The notes: a model not told the origin generated them from the sequence alone. 64,000 nucleotides of DNA from Myxococcales bacterium (GCA_016191815.1 JACPVI010000048.1:62001-126000); one strand, 5' to 3'; positions 11,158-19,888 are shown, numbered from the stretch's first letter. Translations and numbers: made by a program.

Positions 11158-12078
11158 TTGCTCCGGACGACCATCCACCTCGCGCTGCTCCTCCTCTTCC
11201 CGCCGCTGTTGTTCGGCGTGATCAACAAGACCAAGGCCACCTTCGCTGGCCGGCGGGGGCCGCCCTTGCTCCAGCCGTACTTCGACGTCCTCCGGCTGTT
11301 CCGGAAGGGGGCGGTGTACAGCCGGACCACGAGCTGGGTGTTCCGCGCGGGGCCGATCGTCTCTCTGGCCACCGCCATCCTCGCGGGGCTGCTCGCGCCG
11401 CTTTGCGAGGCCGGCTCGCCGCTCGGGTTCCAGGGCGACGTGGTGGCCTTCGCGTACCTGTTCGGGCTGGGGCGCTTCTTCACCATGGCAGCGGCGCTGG
11501 ACACCGGCTCCAGCTTCGAGGGGATGGGGGCCAGCCGGGAGGCGGCGTTCTCGGCGCTGGCCGAGCCGGCGCTCTTCTTGGCTTTGGCCATCGTCTGCGT
11601 TCCCGCGGGGACTCCCACCTTCGAGGCCGCCTGGAGAGCCCTGCCCTGGGAAAGCTGGGGCGCCTCTCACCCCTGGTTCCTCGCGGCGGCGGCGGCGCTC
11701 TTCGCGGTGATGCTGGCGGAGAACTCGCGCATCCCGGTGGACGATCCGAACACCCACCTCGAGCTGACCATGGTCCACGAGGTGATGGTGCTCGACCACA
11801 GCGGGCCGGACTTCGCCTTCATCCTCTACGGGAGCGCTCTGAAGCTCTTCGTGCTCGGCTCCCTCCTGGTGCACTTGCTCCTGCCCATCCCCGCCGGCGG
11901 GGGACCTTTCGGGGTGCTCTTGATGATCGGGGGGCAGCTCGCCATCGCGGTGCTGATCGGCGTGGTGGAGTCGACCATGGCGCGGCTCCGGCTCGTCCGG
12001 GTGCCGCAGTTCCTCATCGGCGCCTCGGTGGTGGCGGCGATCGGGCTCGCCTCGGTCTTCTATCGGGGAGCGCCGTGA
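11158..12078 (+). CDS. hyfC: Ehr/hydrogenase-4 membrane subunit C (NuoH-like)
   Basis: A 306-residue NuoH/HycD/HyfC-type membrane subunit that anchors the redox arm to the membrane arm. The signature AENSRIPVDDPNTHLELTM is at about residues 181-199 and is followed by HEVMVLDHSGPD; this acidic loop is the hallmark of the family. About eight helices are expected. The start is TTG 11158, four bases after the hyfB stop. Its end overlaps the hyfE start (GTGA at 12075-12078), showing translational coupling. All landmark residues look intact, so the quinone-site-like or coupling region is probably functional. Confidence 0.9.
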   Translation: MLRTTIHLALLLLFPPLLFGVINKTKATFAGRRGPPLLQPYFDVLRLFRKGAVYSRTTSWVFRAGPIVSLATAILAGLLAPLCEAGSPLGFQGDVVAFAYLFGLGRFFTMAAALDTGSSFEGMGASREAAFSALAEPALFLALAIVCVPAGTPTFEAAWRALPWESWGASHPWFLAAAAALFAVMLAENSRIPVDDPNTHLELTMVHEVMVLDHSGPDFAFILYGSALKLFVLGSLLVHLLLPIPAGGGPFGVLLMIGGQLAIAVLIGVVESTMARLRLVRVPQFLIGASVVAAIGLASVFYRGAP

Positions 12079-12728
12079 ACGGGTACGCGGACCTGCTGCT
12101 CTTGGTGGTGGTGGTGCTGGACGTCTACATCGTGGCCACCAGCCGGCTGGCGAGCTGCGTGCGGGCCTCGGCGCTGCAGGGAATCGCCCTGGCGCCCCTG
12201 CCGCTGGCGCTGTGGTGGGGCTCGTCCTCGGAACAGCTCCTCCACCTGGGCCTGATCAGCGTGGGAGCGCTCGCCATCAAGGGAGTGGTCATCCCGCTCT
12301 TGCTCTTCCGGGCCATCCGGGTGGCGAACGTCCGCCGCGAGGTGGAGCCCTTCGTCAGCCTGCACCTGTCGGTGCTCATCGCCGCGGTCCTGGTGGGCGT
12401 CTCCTTCTGGCTGGCCACGGTGCTGGTCCTGCCCAAGCCGGCGCCGTCGACCCTGGTGGTACCGGTGGCGTTCGCCACGCTCCTGCTCGGCTTCCTGGTG
12501 CTGGTCTCCAGGCTCAAGGCCATCACCCAGGTGGTCGGCTACGTGATGCTGGAGAACGGGGTCTTCATCTTCGGCCAGACCATGGCCAGGGAGATTCCCC
12601 TCGCGGTCGAGCTGGGAATCCTGCTCGACCTGTTGGTCGGAGTCTTCGTGATGGGCATCGCCATCCACCACATCAGCCGGGAGTTCGACCACATCGACAC
12701 CGCGCTGCTCGACTCGCTCAAGGACTGA
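12075..12728 (+). CDS. hyfE: Ehr/hydrogenase-4 membrane subunit E (NuoK-like)
   Basis: A 217-residue protein with about six membrane helices, matching HyfE, which combines a NuoK-like part with extra helices. The NuoK-type motif GYVMLENGVFIFG (near residue 160) carries the conserved membrane Glu, and the end HHISREFDHIDTALLDSLKD is typical of HyfE. The start is GTG 12075, inside the hyfC stop. hyfF follows 4 bases later. No hyfD homologue is present between C and E, unlike in the E. coli hyf operon. Confidence 0.88.
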   Translation: MNGYADLLLLVVVVLDVYIVATSRLASCVRASALQGIALAPLPLALWWGSSSEQLLHLGLISVGALAIKGVVIPLLLFRAIRVANVRREVEPFVSLHLSVLIAAVLVGVSFWLATVLVLPKPAPSTLVVPVAFATLLLGFLVLVSRLKAITQVVGYVMLENGVFIFGQTMAREIPLAVELGILLDLLVGVFVMGIAIHHISREFDHIDTALLDSLKD

Positions 12729-12732
12729 CGCC

Positions 12733-14160
12733 ATGACGCTCGCGCTGCTCATCGCGGTCCCTGCGCTCCTCGGCGTGGTGGCCTTCCGGGTGGAGAGCGT
12801 GAAGATCGACCTCGGCCTGTTGCTCTCCGGCGCCGCCTTCCACCTCGCCTGCACCGCGGCGCTGTGGCTGTGGCCGGGCGCCGAGGAGGCGGGCTTCCTT
12901 CTCCAGCTCGACTTCCCGGGCCTGCTCTTCCTCTCCATCACCAGCGCGCTCTTCGCCGCCGCCTCGCTCTACACCGTGCCCTACCTCCTGCACGGGACGC
13001 ACGATGCGCAGGCCGGGCCGCACCGCTTCGTCCCCTGCCTGCTCTGGTTCCTCTCGGCGATGACGCTGGTCTGCACCACCCAGCACCTAGGGGTGATGTG
13101 GGCGGCGGTGGAGGCCACCACCTTGGCCAGCGCGCCATTGGTGTACTTCTACCGGCGCCGGGCCGCGCTGGAGGCCACCTGGAAGTACCTCCTCATCTGC
13201 TCGGTGGGCATCGCCCTGGCGCTGTTGGGAGTGCTCTTCCTCGGGATCGCCGGTTCGGCCACCGGCTCTTCGGAGCTGACGCTGGAGTCGCTGCTCCGCT
13301 CGGCGCCCCAGATGCCCAGGCCGTGGCTCAAGGCCGCCTTCGTCCTCGCGGTGGTGGGCTACGGAACGAAGATGGGGCTCGCGCCCTTGCACACCTGGCT
13401 TCCGGACACCCACAGCCAGGCGCCCTCCCCGGTGTCGGCGCTGCTCTCGGGGGCGCTGCTCAACTGCGCCTTCTTGGCCATCCTCCGCTTCCACCAGGTC
13501 TGCCTCGCCTCCGGCGACGCCGACTTCGCCCGCACCTTGATGCTCGTCCTCGGCTTCACCTCCATCGCGGTGGCCTGCGCTTTCATGATCCGGCAGCGCG
13601 ACTACAAGCGGCTGTTCGCCTACTCCAGCATCGAGAACATGGGCGTGGTGGCGGTGGGGGTGGGGCTGGGCGGCGCCGCCACCTACGGAGCGATGCTCCA
13701 CGCGGTGAACCACTCGGTCTGCAAGGCCGGGCTGTTCTTCCTCGCCGGCAACGTGCTCCGGGAATTCGGCACCACCAACGCCGGGGAGGTCAAAGGGGTC
13801 CTGAGGAGGCTCCCGGTCACCGGCGCGCTGATGCTCGCCTTGTTCCTCGCCATCGGCGGGGCTCCGCCCTTCGGGCCGTTCCTCTCCGAGCTGATGATCT
13901 TCCAATCGGCGATCGGCGGCTCCGCGCCGTGGCTGGGAGTCGCCTTCGCGGCGCTCTTGGCGCTCGCCTTCCTGGGCATGGCGGGAGTGCTCCTGCCGAT
14001 GCTCCAGGGCGTGCCCGCCGAGGCACGGCGCGCCGCCGAGAGGCCGCTCGCGGTAGGGGCGCCGCTCGCCTTGGCGGCCGTCGCGCTGTTGCTCGGGGTC
14101 CATGTGCCGCCGTTCCTCTCCGAGCTCTTGGGCCGGGCGGCGGGAATGCTCGGAGGCTAG
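12733..14160 (+). CDS. hyfF: Ehr/hydrogenase-4 membrane subunit F (NuoN/NuoM-like)
   Basis: A 475-residue second antiporter-like subunit with about 13-14 helices. Family features include the Glu in MWAAVEATTLASAPLV, the Lys-containing loop GYGTKMGLAPLHTWLPDTH, and QRDYKRLFAYSSIENMGVV. Where HyfB has MIKLGIYG, this protein has ALLNCAFLAIL, so one membrane Lys of the second half-channel is not obvious. Start ATG 12733 comes 4 bases after hyfE; hyfG begins 2 bases after its stop. Together with HyfB it gives two putative ion-pumping units. Confidence 0.9.
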   Translation: MTLALLIAVPALLGVVAFRVESVKIDLGLLLSGAAFHLACTAALWLWPGAEEAGFLLQLDFPGLLFLSITSALFAAASLYTVPYLLHGTHDAQAGPHRFVPCLLWFLSAMTLVCTTQHLGVMWAAVEATTLASAPLVYFYRRRAALEATWKYLLICSVGIALALLGVLFLGIAGSATGSSELTLESLLRSAPQMPRPWLKAAFVLAVVGYGTKMGLAPLHTWLPDTHSQAPSPVSALLSGALLNCAFLAILRFHQVCLASGDADFARTLMLVLGFTSIAVACAFMIRQRDYKRLFAYSSIENMGVVAVGVGLGGAATYGAMLHAVNHSVCKAGLFFLAGNVLREFGTTNAGEVKGVLRRLPVTGALMLALFLAIGGAPPFGPFLSELMIFQSAIGGSAPWLGVAFAALLALAFLGMAGVLLPMLQGVPAEARRAAERPLAVGAPLALAAVALLLGVHVPPFLSELLGRAAGMLGG

Positions 14161-14162
14161 GT

Positions 14163-15701
14163 ATGGGCGAGCCTGCCGCCAGTCGCGCGAGCGTGGAGCT
14201 TTCGGGCCCCGAGGTGGCGTGGGGAAAGGCGGGGGGGGCGTGGCCGCTCGCGGATGTCCCGGAGCTAACTGCTTCGGGGCTGAGGAGCGCCTGTCTCGAG
14301 CTGTGCCGAAGCGGCGCCAGGCTGTCCGCCCTGTGCGCCCTGGGGCCACCGGGCGAACGGCAGCTATGGGCGGTGGTCGCCGACGACGTGCGGGGTCGGG
14401 TGGGCCTGGCGAAGAGCCGGCTCGGCCCGGGCGAGGCCTTCCCCTCGGTGACCTCAGAGCTGCCGCAGGCGCAGGCGTTCGAGCGCGAGCTCATCGAGGC
14501 GGGGGTCGCGGTGGAAGGGCACCCGTGGCCGAAGGCGCTCCGGCGGCACCGGACCCTCGAGGAGCTGGGTGGCCGTACCTCGGAGGCGCCGCCACATCCG
14601 TTCTTCCAGGTGGAGGGCCCCGGCATCCACGAGGTCGCGGTCGGCCCGGTGCACGCCGGCATCATCGAGCCAGGGCACTTCCGCTTCCAGTGCCACGGGG
14701 AGAAGGTGCTGAGCCTGGAGATCCAGCTCGGCTACCAGCACCGGGGCGCCGAGGAGCTCCTTATGCGCTCCCCTCCGCCGAGGCGGCTCTCGGTGGCGGA
14801 GTCCATCGCCGGAGACACCGCGGTGGGCCACGCGCTCGCCTACTGCGCCGCGCTCGAGGCCCTCTCCGGGGTCGAGCCCCCGCAGGGCGCGCAGCTCCTC
14901 CGCGGCGTCGCCCTCGAACTGGAGCGGCTGCACAACCACGTGGGGGATCTCGGCGCGCTCTGCAACGACGTGGGTTACCTGCCTGGAGCGTCCTGGTTCG
15001 GTCGCCTGCGCGGCGAGATGTTGAACGCGCTGATGGAGCTGTCTGGAAACCGCTTCGGCCGCGGCCTGCTCTTGCCCGGCGGGGTCCGGTTCGGCGCCAC
15101 GCCGGACCAGCGCAGGCGCCTTTTGGCCCGGCTTCCGCTCTTGGAGCGAGATCTCCGCGCCACCGCCAGGCTGACCTTCGACTCGGCCTCGGTGGCCTCG
15201 CGCTTCGATCACACCGGGGTCTTGAGCAGAGAGTTGGCGGCCGAGCTGGGCCTGGTGGGCCCGGCGGCGCGGGCGAGCGGGCGCGACCTCGACCTGCGCC
15301 GCGATCACCCTGCGGGCATCTACCGCTCGGTGAAAGTTGTCCCCGCGGTCCTCTCCTCGGGGGACGTGCACGCCCGCGCGATGGTGCGGTGGCTCGAGGT
15401 GGAGCGCTCGCTGGCCTTCGTCCAGGAGCGCCTGGAGAAGTCGCCGGAGCGCGGCCTGTCGGAGGAGCTTCCCGGCCTCCGCCCTTCGTCCGTGGCCGTC
15501 TCGATGGTGGAGGGCTTTCGGGGCGAAATCCTCCACCTGGCAGTCACCGACTCGTCCGGAGCCATCGCCGGGTACAAAGTGGTGGACCCCTCCTTCCACA
15601 ACTGGTTTGGCCTGGCGATGGCGATGCGGGGCAACCACATCTCCGACTTCCCGCTCTGCAACAAGAGCTTCAACCTCTCCTACGCGGGGCACGACCTGTG
15701 A
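14163..15701 (+). CDS. hyfG: Ehr complex large subunit: HyfG/HycE-like NuoCD protein without nickel ligands
   Basis: This 512-residue protein has a NuoC-like N-terminal part (residues about 60-125, EAFPSVTSELPQAQ and VEGHPWP) fused to a NuoD/group-4 hydrogenase large-subunit domain (about 145-512), as in HycE. In true group-4 hydrogenases two CxxC motifs bind the NiFe site. Here the first aligns with IAGDT at 215-219 (Cys to Ala and Thr) and the last, DPCYSC, aligns with NLSYAG at 504-509 (Cys to Ser and Gly), while flanking residues are well kept. The protein therefore cannot hold a normal NiFe centre. This fits the energy-converting hydrogenase-related (Ehr) complexes described in the literature. 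No hydrogenase maturation peptide follows, since the chain ends at the motif. Confidence 0.88.
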   Translation: MGEPAASRASVELSGPEVAWGKAGGAWPLADVPELTASGLRSACLELCRSGARLSALCALGPPGERQLWAVVADDVRGRVGLAKSRLGPGEAFPSVTSELPQAQAFERELIEAGVAVEGHPWPKALRRHRTLEELGGRTSEAPPHPFFQVEGPGIHEVAVGPVHAGIIEPGHFRFQCHGEKVLSLEIQLGYQHRGAEELLMRSPPPRRLSVAESIAGDTAVGHALAYCAALEALSGVEPPQGAQLLRGVALELERLHNHVGDLGALCNDVGYLPGASWFGRLRGEMLNALMELSGNRFGRGLLLPGGVRFGATPDQRRRLLARLPLLERDLRATARLTFDSASVASRFDHTGVLSRELAAELGLVGPAARASGRDLDLRRDHPAGIYRSVKVVPAVLSSGDVHARAMVRWLEVERSLAFVQERLEKSPERGLSEELPGLRPSSVAVSMVEGFRGEILHLAVTDSSGAIAGYKVVDPSFHNWFGLAMAMRGNHISDFPLCNKSFNLSYAGHDL

Positions 15702-15711
15702 GGCGCCGGCG

Positions 15712-16479
15712 ATGATCGACCTTTTCAAGGCGCGGCTCCAGCAAGGCGGCCAGACCACCGCCTTCCCCGTGGCCAAGGCGGAGCTTCCCGCGCGCTTTCG
15801 GGGGCGCCCCAAGCTCGACGGCTCGAAGTGCCGCGATGGATGCAACCTTTGCGCGGAGGCCTGCCCCACGATGGCCGTCTCCACCCGGCCGCTCAAGCTC
15901 GACCTGGGCGCCTGCCTCTTCTGCCCCGCCTGCCAGGAGGCCTGCCCGGAGGGCGCCATCGCCTTCACCGCGGAGCACGCCCTGGCCACCCGGACCCGAG
16001 AGGATCTGGTGGTGGCGGACGGCGAGGCCAAGCTGGCCTTTGCGCTCGATGCGGCAATGCAGAAGCTCCTCGGCCGATCGCTCAAGCTCCGGCAGGTCTC
16101 GGCGGCGGGCTGCAACGGCTGCGAGGCCGAGCTCTTGGCGCTCTCGAACGTGGTGTTCGACCTCGGGCGCTTTGGGGTGCAGTTCGTCTCTTCGCCGCGC
16201 CACGCCGATGGGGTGGTGGTGACTGGGCCGGTCAGCCGGAACATGGAGTACGCCCTCCGCGAGACCTGGGCGGCGGTGCCCTCCCCCAAGGTGGTGATCG
16301 CGGTGGGCGCCTGCGCCATCGCCGGCGGCCCCTTCGCCGGTTCCCCCGCCGCGCTGGGCGGAGTGCCGGTGGACCTCCCGGTGCACCTCTACGTGCCCGG
16401 CTGCCCGCCCCACCCGCTCACCCTCCTCGACGGCCTGCTCCGCCTCTTGGGCCGGCTGGGGGCGCCTAAAGAAAAGTAG
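15712..16479 (+). CDS. hyfI: Fused ferredoxin / NuoB-like small subunit (HyfH-HyfI fusion)
   Basis: A 255-residue electron-transfer subunit. Residues 1-95 are a two-cluster ferredoxin (C40, C44, C47, C51 and C68, C71, C74, C78; the first site is CxxxCxxCxxxCP). Residues 125-255 are a NuoB/HyfI-like small subunit with all four ligands of the proximal cluster: C134 and C137 (GCNGCEAE), C201 (GACAIAGG) and C231 (PGCPPHP). In E. coli hyf these are two separate genes. All Fe-S ligands are intact, so electrons can still reach the large subunit even though its metal site is lost. ATG 15712 is 10 bases after hyfG; this is the last gene of the operon. Confidence 0.9.
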   Translation: MIDLFKARLQQGGQTTAFPVAKAELPARFRGRPKLDGSKCRDGCNLCAEACPTMAVSTRPLKLDLGACLFCPACQEACPEGAIAFTAEHALATRTREDLVVADGEAKLAFALDAAMQKLLGRSLKLRQVSAAGCNGCEAELLALSNVVFDLGRFGVQFVSSPRHADGVVVTGPVSRNMEYALRETWAAVPSPKVVIAVGACAIAGGPFAGSPAALGGVPVDLPVHLYVPGCPPHPLTLLDGLLRLLGRLGAPKEK

Positions 16480-16481
16480 CA

Positions 16482-16497
16482 AGTGGCACTTGCCACT
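16482..16497. promoter_or_regulatory. Palindrome AGTGGCA-CT-TGCCACT after the Ehr operon
   Basis: A perfect 7-bp inverted repeat with a 2-base centre lies three bases after the hyfI stop and one base before a TTGACA box. It is too tight and lacks a T run for a standard terminator. Its place against the -35 box of the next gene makes an operator more likely. Confidence 0.4.
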
Positions 16498-16498
16498 A

Positions 16499-16527
16499 TT
16501 GACATCGGACCTCCGGCTGGCATAGGA
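16499..16527 (+). promoter_or_regulatory. Promoter of the MYXO-CTERM beta-propeller gene
   Basis: A perfect TTGACA (16499-16504) is followed after 16-17 bases by CATAGGA (16521-16527), a weak -10. Transcription would start near 16534, giving a short leader that includes GGAGG just before GTG 16550. The palindrome immediately upstream could control it. Confidence 0.4.
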
Positions 16528-16549
16528 CGCGCCGCGAACGGAGGTCGCC

Positions 16550-17632
16550 GTGCGAAAGCTAGCCATCTTGTCGCTCGCCGTCTTGGGGGGCCCCGCCCTC
16601 GCGCAGGACGGGGGCGCGGTCCTGTCCTTCCAGCTTCCGGCAGTGGTGAACTACCCCACCGGAGTGGCCTTTGACGGCCAGGAGCTGTTCGTGGCCAACC
16701 TCCGCGAGGCGACCGTCTCCACCTCGCAGGACGCCATCTACGCTTTGGACCCTTGCACCGGCGCCTACCGGCGGACCTTCGCGAGCGGAAGGGTGCTCCA
16801 GCAGCTCGCCTTCGACGGCACCCAGCTGTGGGCGATCAAGATGTACACCAAGGTGGAGAAGCTGGGCCCCGCCGGAAACGCGGTCTCCACCTTCAACATC
16901 AGCTCCTCGGTGGGCCTCGCCTGGGACTCCGCCCAAGGCGGCCTGTGGGCGCTGGAGGACGGCTCCACCGCCATCTCCCTCTATGCCCCGAACGGGGTGT
17001 TGCAAAGGACCATCAACACCGCCGCCAGCCACGCCAGCTGGGGAGGCCTGGCCCACGACGGCTGCTCCCTGTGGAGCTACGACCGCGGCACCCAAGAGCT
17101 CGTGAGGATCGACCCGGGCAACGGGGCCGAGCTCGAGCGCATCACCTTCATCAGCCCGGCGGTGGAAGGCCTCGGCTTCGACGGACGGCACCTCATCGTC
17201 TCGGACAACAACCGCGATCAGGTCACTTTCCTCTCGGTCGCGCCTGCGACCATCGACGGAGGCAGCTGCACTCCGGGCTTTGGCGCAGGCATCTCCGCCT
17301 GCTTCCTGGCCGACGCGGGAGTCTCGGACGGAGGACCACCCGACGCCGGGGCAGTTGACGCCGGAGCCGAGGACGCCGGAGCGGGCGGGCCAGATGCGGG
17401 CCCAGCTGACTCCGGGCTCCCCGACGCCGGCCCTCCGGCCGGCCAGGACGCAGGGCCCACCCCCGACGCTGGCCCCCCGGGCTCTTCCCAGGCTGACGGA
17501 GGGACGGCTCGCCAGGACGGCGGCCAAGGCTGCGGCTGCGGACTCGCTGGAGCGCCGGCAGCCTGGCTTCTCTTCGGCTTGGCTGCCCCCGCCGCCCGCC
17601 TCGCCCGCCGCCGAAACCAAACGACGAGCTAG
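16550..17632 (+). CDS. Secreted beta-propeller-like protein with MYXO-CTERM tail
   Basis: A 360-residue exported protein. A signal peptide (MRKLAILSLAVLGGPALAQ) is followed by a propeller-like domain of about 230 residues with repeated units such as GLAWDSAQGGLWALE and GLGFDGRHLIVSD. Next comes a linker of about 80 residues made of Asp-Ala-Gly and Pro-rich units, then a C-terminal GCGCGLAG motif with a hydrophobic helix and an ARRRN basic end. This tripartite tail is the MYXO-CTERM sorting signal, processed by a myxosortase. GTG 16550 is preceded by GGAGG. The function of the propeller is unknown; surface display is predicted from the tail. Confidence 0.85.
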   Translation: MRKLAILSLAVLGGPALAQDGGAVLSFQLPAVVNYPTGVAFDGQELFVANLREATVSTSQDAIYALDPCTGAYRRTFASGRVLQQLAFDGTQLWAIKMYTKVEKLGPAGNAVSTFNISSSVGLAWDSAQGGLWALEDGSTAISLYAPNGVLQRTINTAASHASWGGLAHDGCSLWSYDRGTQELVRIDPGNGAELERITFISPAVEGLGFDGRHLIVSDNNRDQVTFLSVAPATIDGGSCTPGFGAGISACFLADAGVSDGGPPDAGAVDAGAEDAGAGGPDAGPADSGLPDAGPPAGQDAGPTPDAGPPGSSQADGGTARQDGGQGCGCGLAGAPAAWLLFGLAAPAARLARRRNQTTS

Positions 17633-17734
17633 TCTTTGGCCCCCTGCTGGGCGCGCGGACGGGCGGCGGCCCGAGAGCCGAGTTCCACCTCGGATTGGGC
17701 CCGCGATGCTACCATCTCGCCCGGAGCCCCGCGG

Positions 17735-19228
17735 ATGCCCAAGTCCCTCACCCCCCGCCTCGAGGACCTGCGAAGCGAGATCGAGGGCTACGCCCGGGAG
17801 CTGGGGCTGGACTTCTTCGAGACGGTGTTCGAGATCCTCTCCTACGACGAGCTGAACATGGTGGCCGCCTACGGCGGCTTCCCCAACCGCTACCCCCACT
17901 GGAGATGGGGCATGGAGTACGAGCAGCTCTCCAAGGGCTACGAGTACGGGCTGTCGAAGATCTACGAGCTGGTGATCAACAACGACCCCTGCTACGCGTA
18001 CCTGCTCGAGTCGAACGCCGAGGTGGACCAGAAGCTGGTGATGGCCCACGTCTGCGGCCACTGCGACTTCTTCAAGAACAACTTCTGCTTCCAGCACACC
18101 AACCGCCGGATGATCGACGAGATGGCGAACCACGCCACCCGGGTCCGGCGGTGGATCGACAAGATCGGCGTGGAGAAGGTCGAGGACTTCATCGACCGCG
18201 CGCTCTCGCTGGAGAACCTGATCGACCAGCACGCCCCCTACATCAAGCGCAACCCCGACCCCAAGCGCGCCGAGGAAGAGGCCAAGGCCAACGAGAAGGT
18301 GGAGGGCTTCCGGGTCGACCGCGAGTACATGCGCGGCTACGTCAACCCGGCGGAGTTCCTCCAAGCCCAGCGCAAGAAGGTGGAGGACGAAAAGCAGAAG
18401 GCCAAGAACTTCCCCGAGCGGCCCCAGCGCGACGTGGTGCTCTTCCTACTCGAGCACGCCCCCTTGGAGCCGTGGGAGTTCGACATCCTCTCCATCGTCC
18501 GCGAGGAGGCCTACTACTTCGCCCCCCAGGGCCAGACCAAGATCATGAACGAGGGCTGGGCCAGCTACTGGCACTCGACGATCATGACCCAGCGGGCCCT
18601 CAAGGACCACGAGGTGATCGACTACGCCGACCACCACTCGGGCACCATGGGGACCCGGCCGGGGGCGCTCAACCCCTACAAGCTGGGCATCGAGCTGTTC
18701 CGCGACATCGAGGATCGCTGGAACAAGGGCCGCTTCGGCAAGGAGTGGGACGAGTGCGACGACCTTCGCGCCCGCCGCACCTGGGACAAGAAGCTCCTCG
18801 CCGGGCGGGAGAAGCTCTTCGAGGTCCGCAAGCACTACAACGACGTCACCTTCATCGACACCTTCCTCAGCGCCGAGTTCTGCCTGGAGCAGAAGCTGTT
18901 CGTCTACGGCTTCAACGAGAAGCGGAACGCCTGGGAGATCATGGACCGCGAGTTCCGCAAGGTGAAGAACAAGCTCCTCCACCAGCTCACCAACTTCGGC
19001 CAGCCGATCATCGAGGTGGCGGACGCCAACTTCGAGAACAAAAGCGAGCTTTTCCTCACCCACCGGCACGACGGCACCGACCTCAAGGCCGACTACGCGA
19101 GGGAGACCTTGAAGAACGTCCAGACCCTCTGGCGCCGGCCGGTGAACCTCCTCACCAAGTTCGAGGGGAAAGGCACCATGGTGCGCTACGACGGGCAGAA
19201 CCACTCCGAGAAGAAGGTAGAGCTGTAG
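17735..19228 (+). CDS. spoVR: SpoVR family protein
   Basis: A 497-residue cytoplasmic SpoVR/YcgB protein, standard length for the family. Hallmarks include FPNRYPHWRWGMEYEQL, a His- and Cys-rich region MAHVCGHCDFFKNN, and IMNEGWASYWHS, which resembles a metal-binding helix. SpoVR acts in cortex formation in Bacillus spores and usually travels with prkA and yeaH in other bacteria; the molecular activity is not known. Here it is about 14 kb from that pair. ATG 17735 has GGAG at the right distance; an in-frame upstream ATG lies in a stretch unlike the family. Confidence 0.94.
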   Translation: MPKSLTPRLEDLRSEIEGYARELGLDFFETVFEILSYDELNMVAAYGGFPNRYPHWRWGMEYEQLSKGYEYGLSKIYELVINNDPCYAYLLESNAEVDQKLVMAHVCGHCDFFKNNFCFQHTNRRMIDEMANHATRVRRWIDKIGVEKVEDFIDRALSLENLIDQHAPYIKRNPDPKRAEEEAKANEKVEGFRVDREYMRGYVNPAEFLQAQRKKVEDEKQKAKNFPERPQRDVVLFLLEHAPLEPWEFDILSIVREEAYYFAPQGQTKIMNEGWASYWHSTIMTQRALKDHEVIDYADHHSGTMGTRPGALNPYKLGIELFRDIEDRWNKGRFGKEWDECDDLRARRTWDKKLLAGREKLFEVRKHYNDVTFIDTFLSAEFCLEQKLFVYGFNEKRNAWEIMDREFRKVKNKLLHQLTNFGQPIIEVADANFENKSELFLTHRHDGTDLKADYARETLKNVQTLWRRPVNLLTKFEGKGTMVRYDGQNHSEKKVEL

Positions 19229-19279
19229 AGCAAGCCCGCTGGTACTGAAGGTCGCCGGGAAGGCTCGCGGCCAGAAGGC

Positions 19280-19888
19280 GTGTTCAAACCCGGGCACAAC
19301 CTCCGTAGAATCCCAAAACCGGTGATTCCCCGCATCGAGACCGCCGAGGTGCTCTCCTTCCGGCTCAAGGTGCCGCCACAGGAGCTCGAGCGCCTGCCCG
19401 CCGAGCTGGGCGCCGAGCTGGGGCTGTGCCTGGAGCCGGACGACGGCGAGCTGTTGCTCTGCCGGGAAGAGGCCGACAGCTACCTTCGCTTCCGCCCCAT
19501 CGGCGCCGAGGCGATGCTCACCGAGATCTTCCTCTGCAACGACGAGCGCGGGGTCTTTTTCCACCGCGTGCTGGGGGCCCTGATGGTGCGGCACGGGGGC
19601 GACTTGCGCATCCGGCTGAGCTGGAACACCCCCGAGCGCAACAGCCACGGCGACTACGCCGAGGTGCGCATCAGCCGCGGCGCCACCACCTACCCCGGCC
19701 TCGCCGACGGGCTCCCCGCCGTCCCCCCCGCGGGAGAGGGCGGCGCCCAGGTGGCGGTGCAGGGCGACGAGAGCCTGGAAGGTGCGGCCCCCTCCCTCGA
19801 GAAGGAGGTGGAGGAAGTCCTCTCCCGGGCCCGAGCCCACTGGGAGGAGTACCTGCGGCTCAAGTCCGCGCGCGAACGGAAGGACTGA
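19280..19888 (+). CDS. Protein of unknown function downstream of spoVR
   Basis: A 202-residue acidic, probably soluble protein without a signal peptide or known motif. The core (about residues 20-135) alternates short strands and charged helices (ETAEVLSFRLKVPPQELERL; DGELLLCREEADSYLRF). A low-complexity segment follows, then a helical tail EKEVEEVLSRARAHWEEYLRLK that could form a coiled coil. GTG 19280 is the annotated start; GTG 19322 (VIPRIETAEV) is equally possible, since neither has a strong ribosome-binding site. It lies 51 bases after spoVR in the same direction and may be cotranscribed with it. Confidence 0.6.
   Translation: MFKPGHNLRRIPKPVIPRIETAEVLSFRLKVPPQELERLPAELGAELGLCLEPDDGELLLCREEADSYLRFRPIGAEAMLTEIFLCNDERGVFFHRVLGALMVRHGGDLRIRLSWNTPERNSHGDYAEVRISRGATTYPGLADGLPAVPPAGEGGAQVAVQGDESLEGAAPSLEKEVEEVLSRARAHWEEYLRLKSARERKD

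Noticed and set aside
14163-15701. Calling the operon a true [NiFe]-hydrogenase 4 or formate hydrogenlyase
   Set aside because: All four nickel-binding cysteines of the large subunit are replaced and no maturation or formate dehydrogenase gene is in the window.
16550-17632. The Asp-Ala-Gly-rich linker as a tandem DNA repeat or CRISPR-like array
   Set aside because: The units vary in length and codons and simply encode a flexible linker before the MYXO-CTERM tail.
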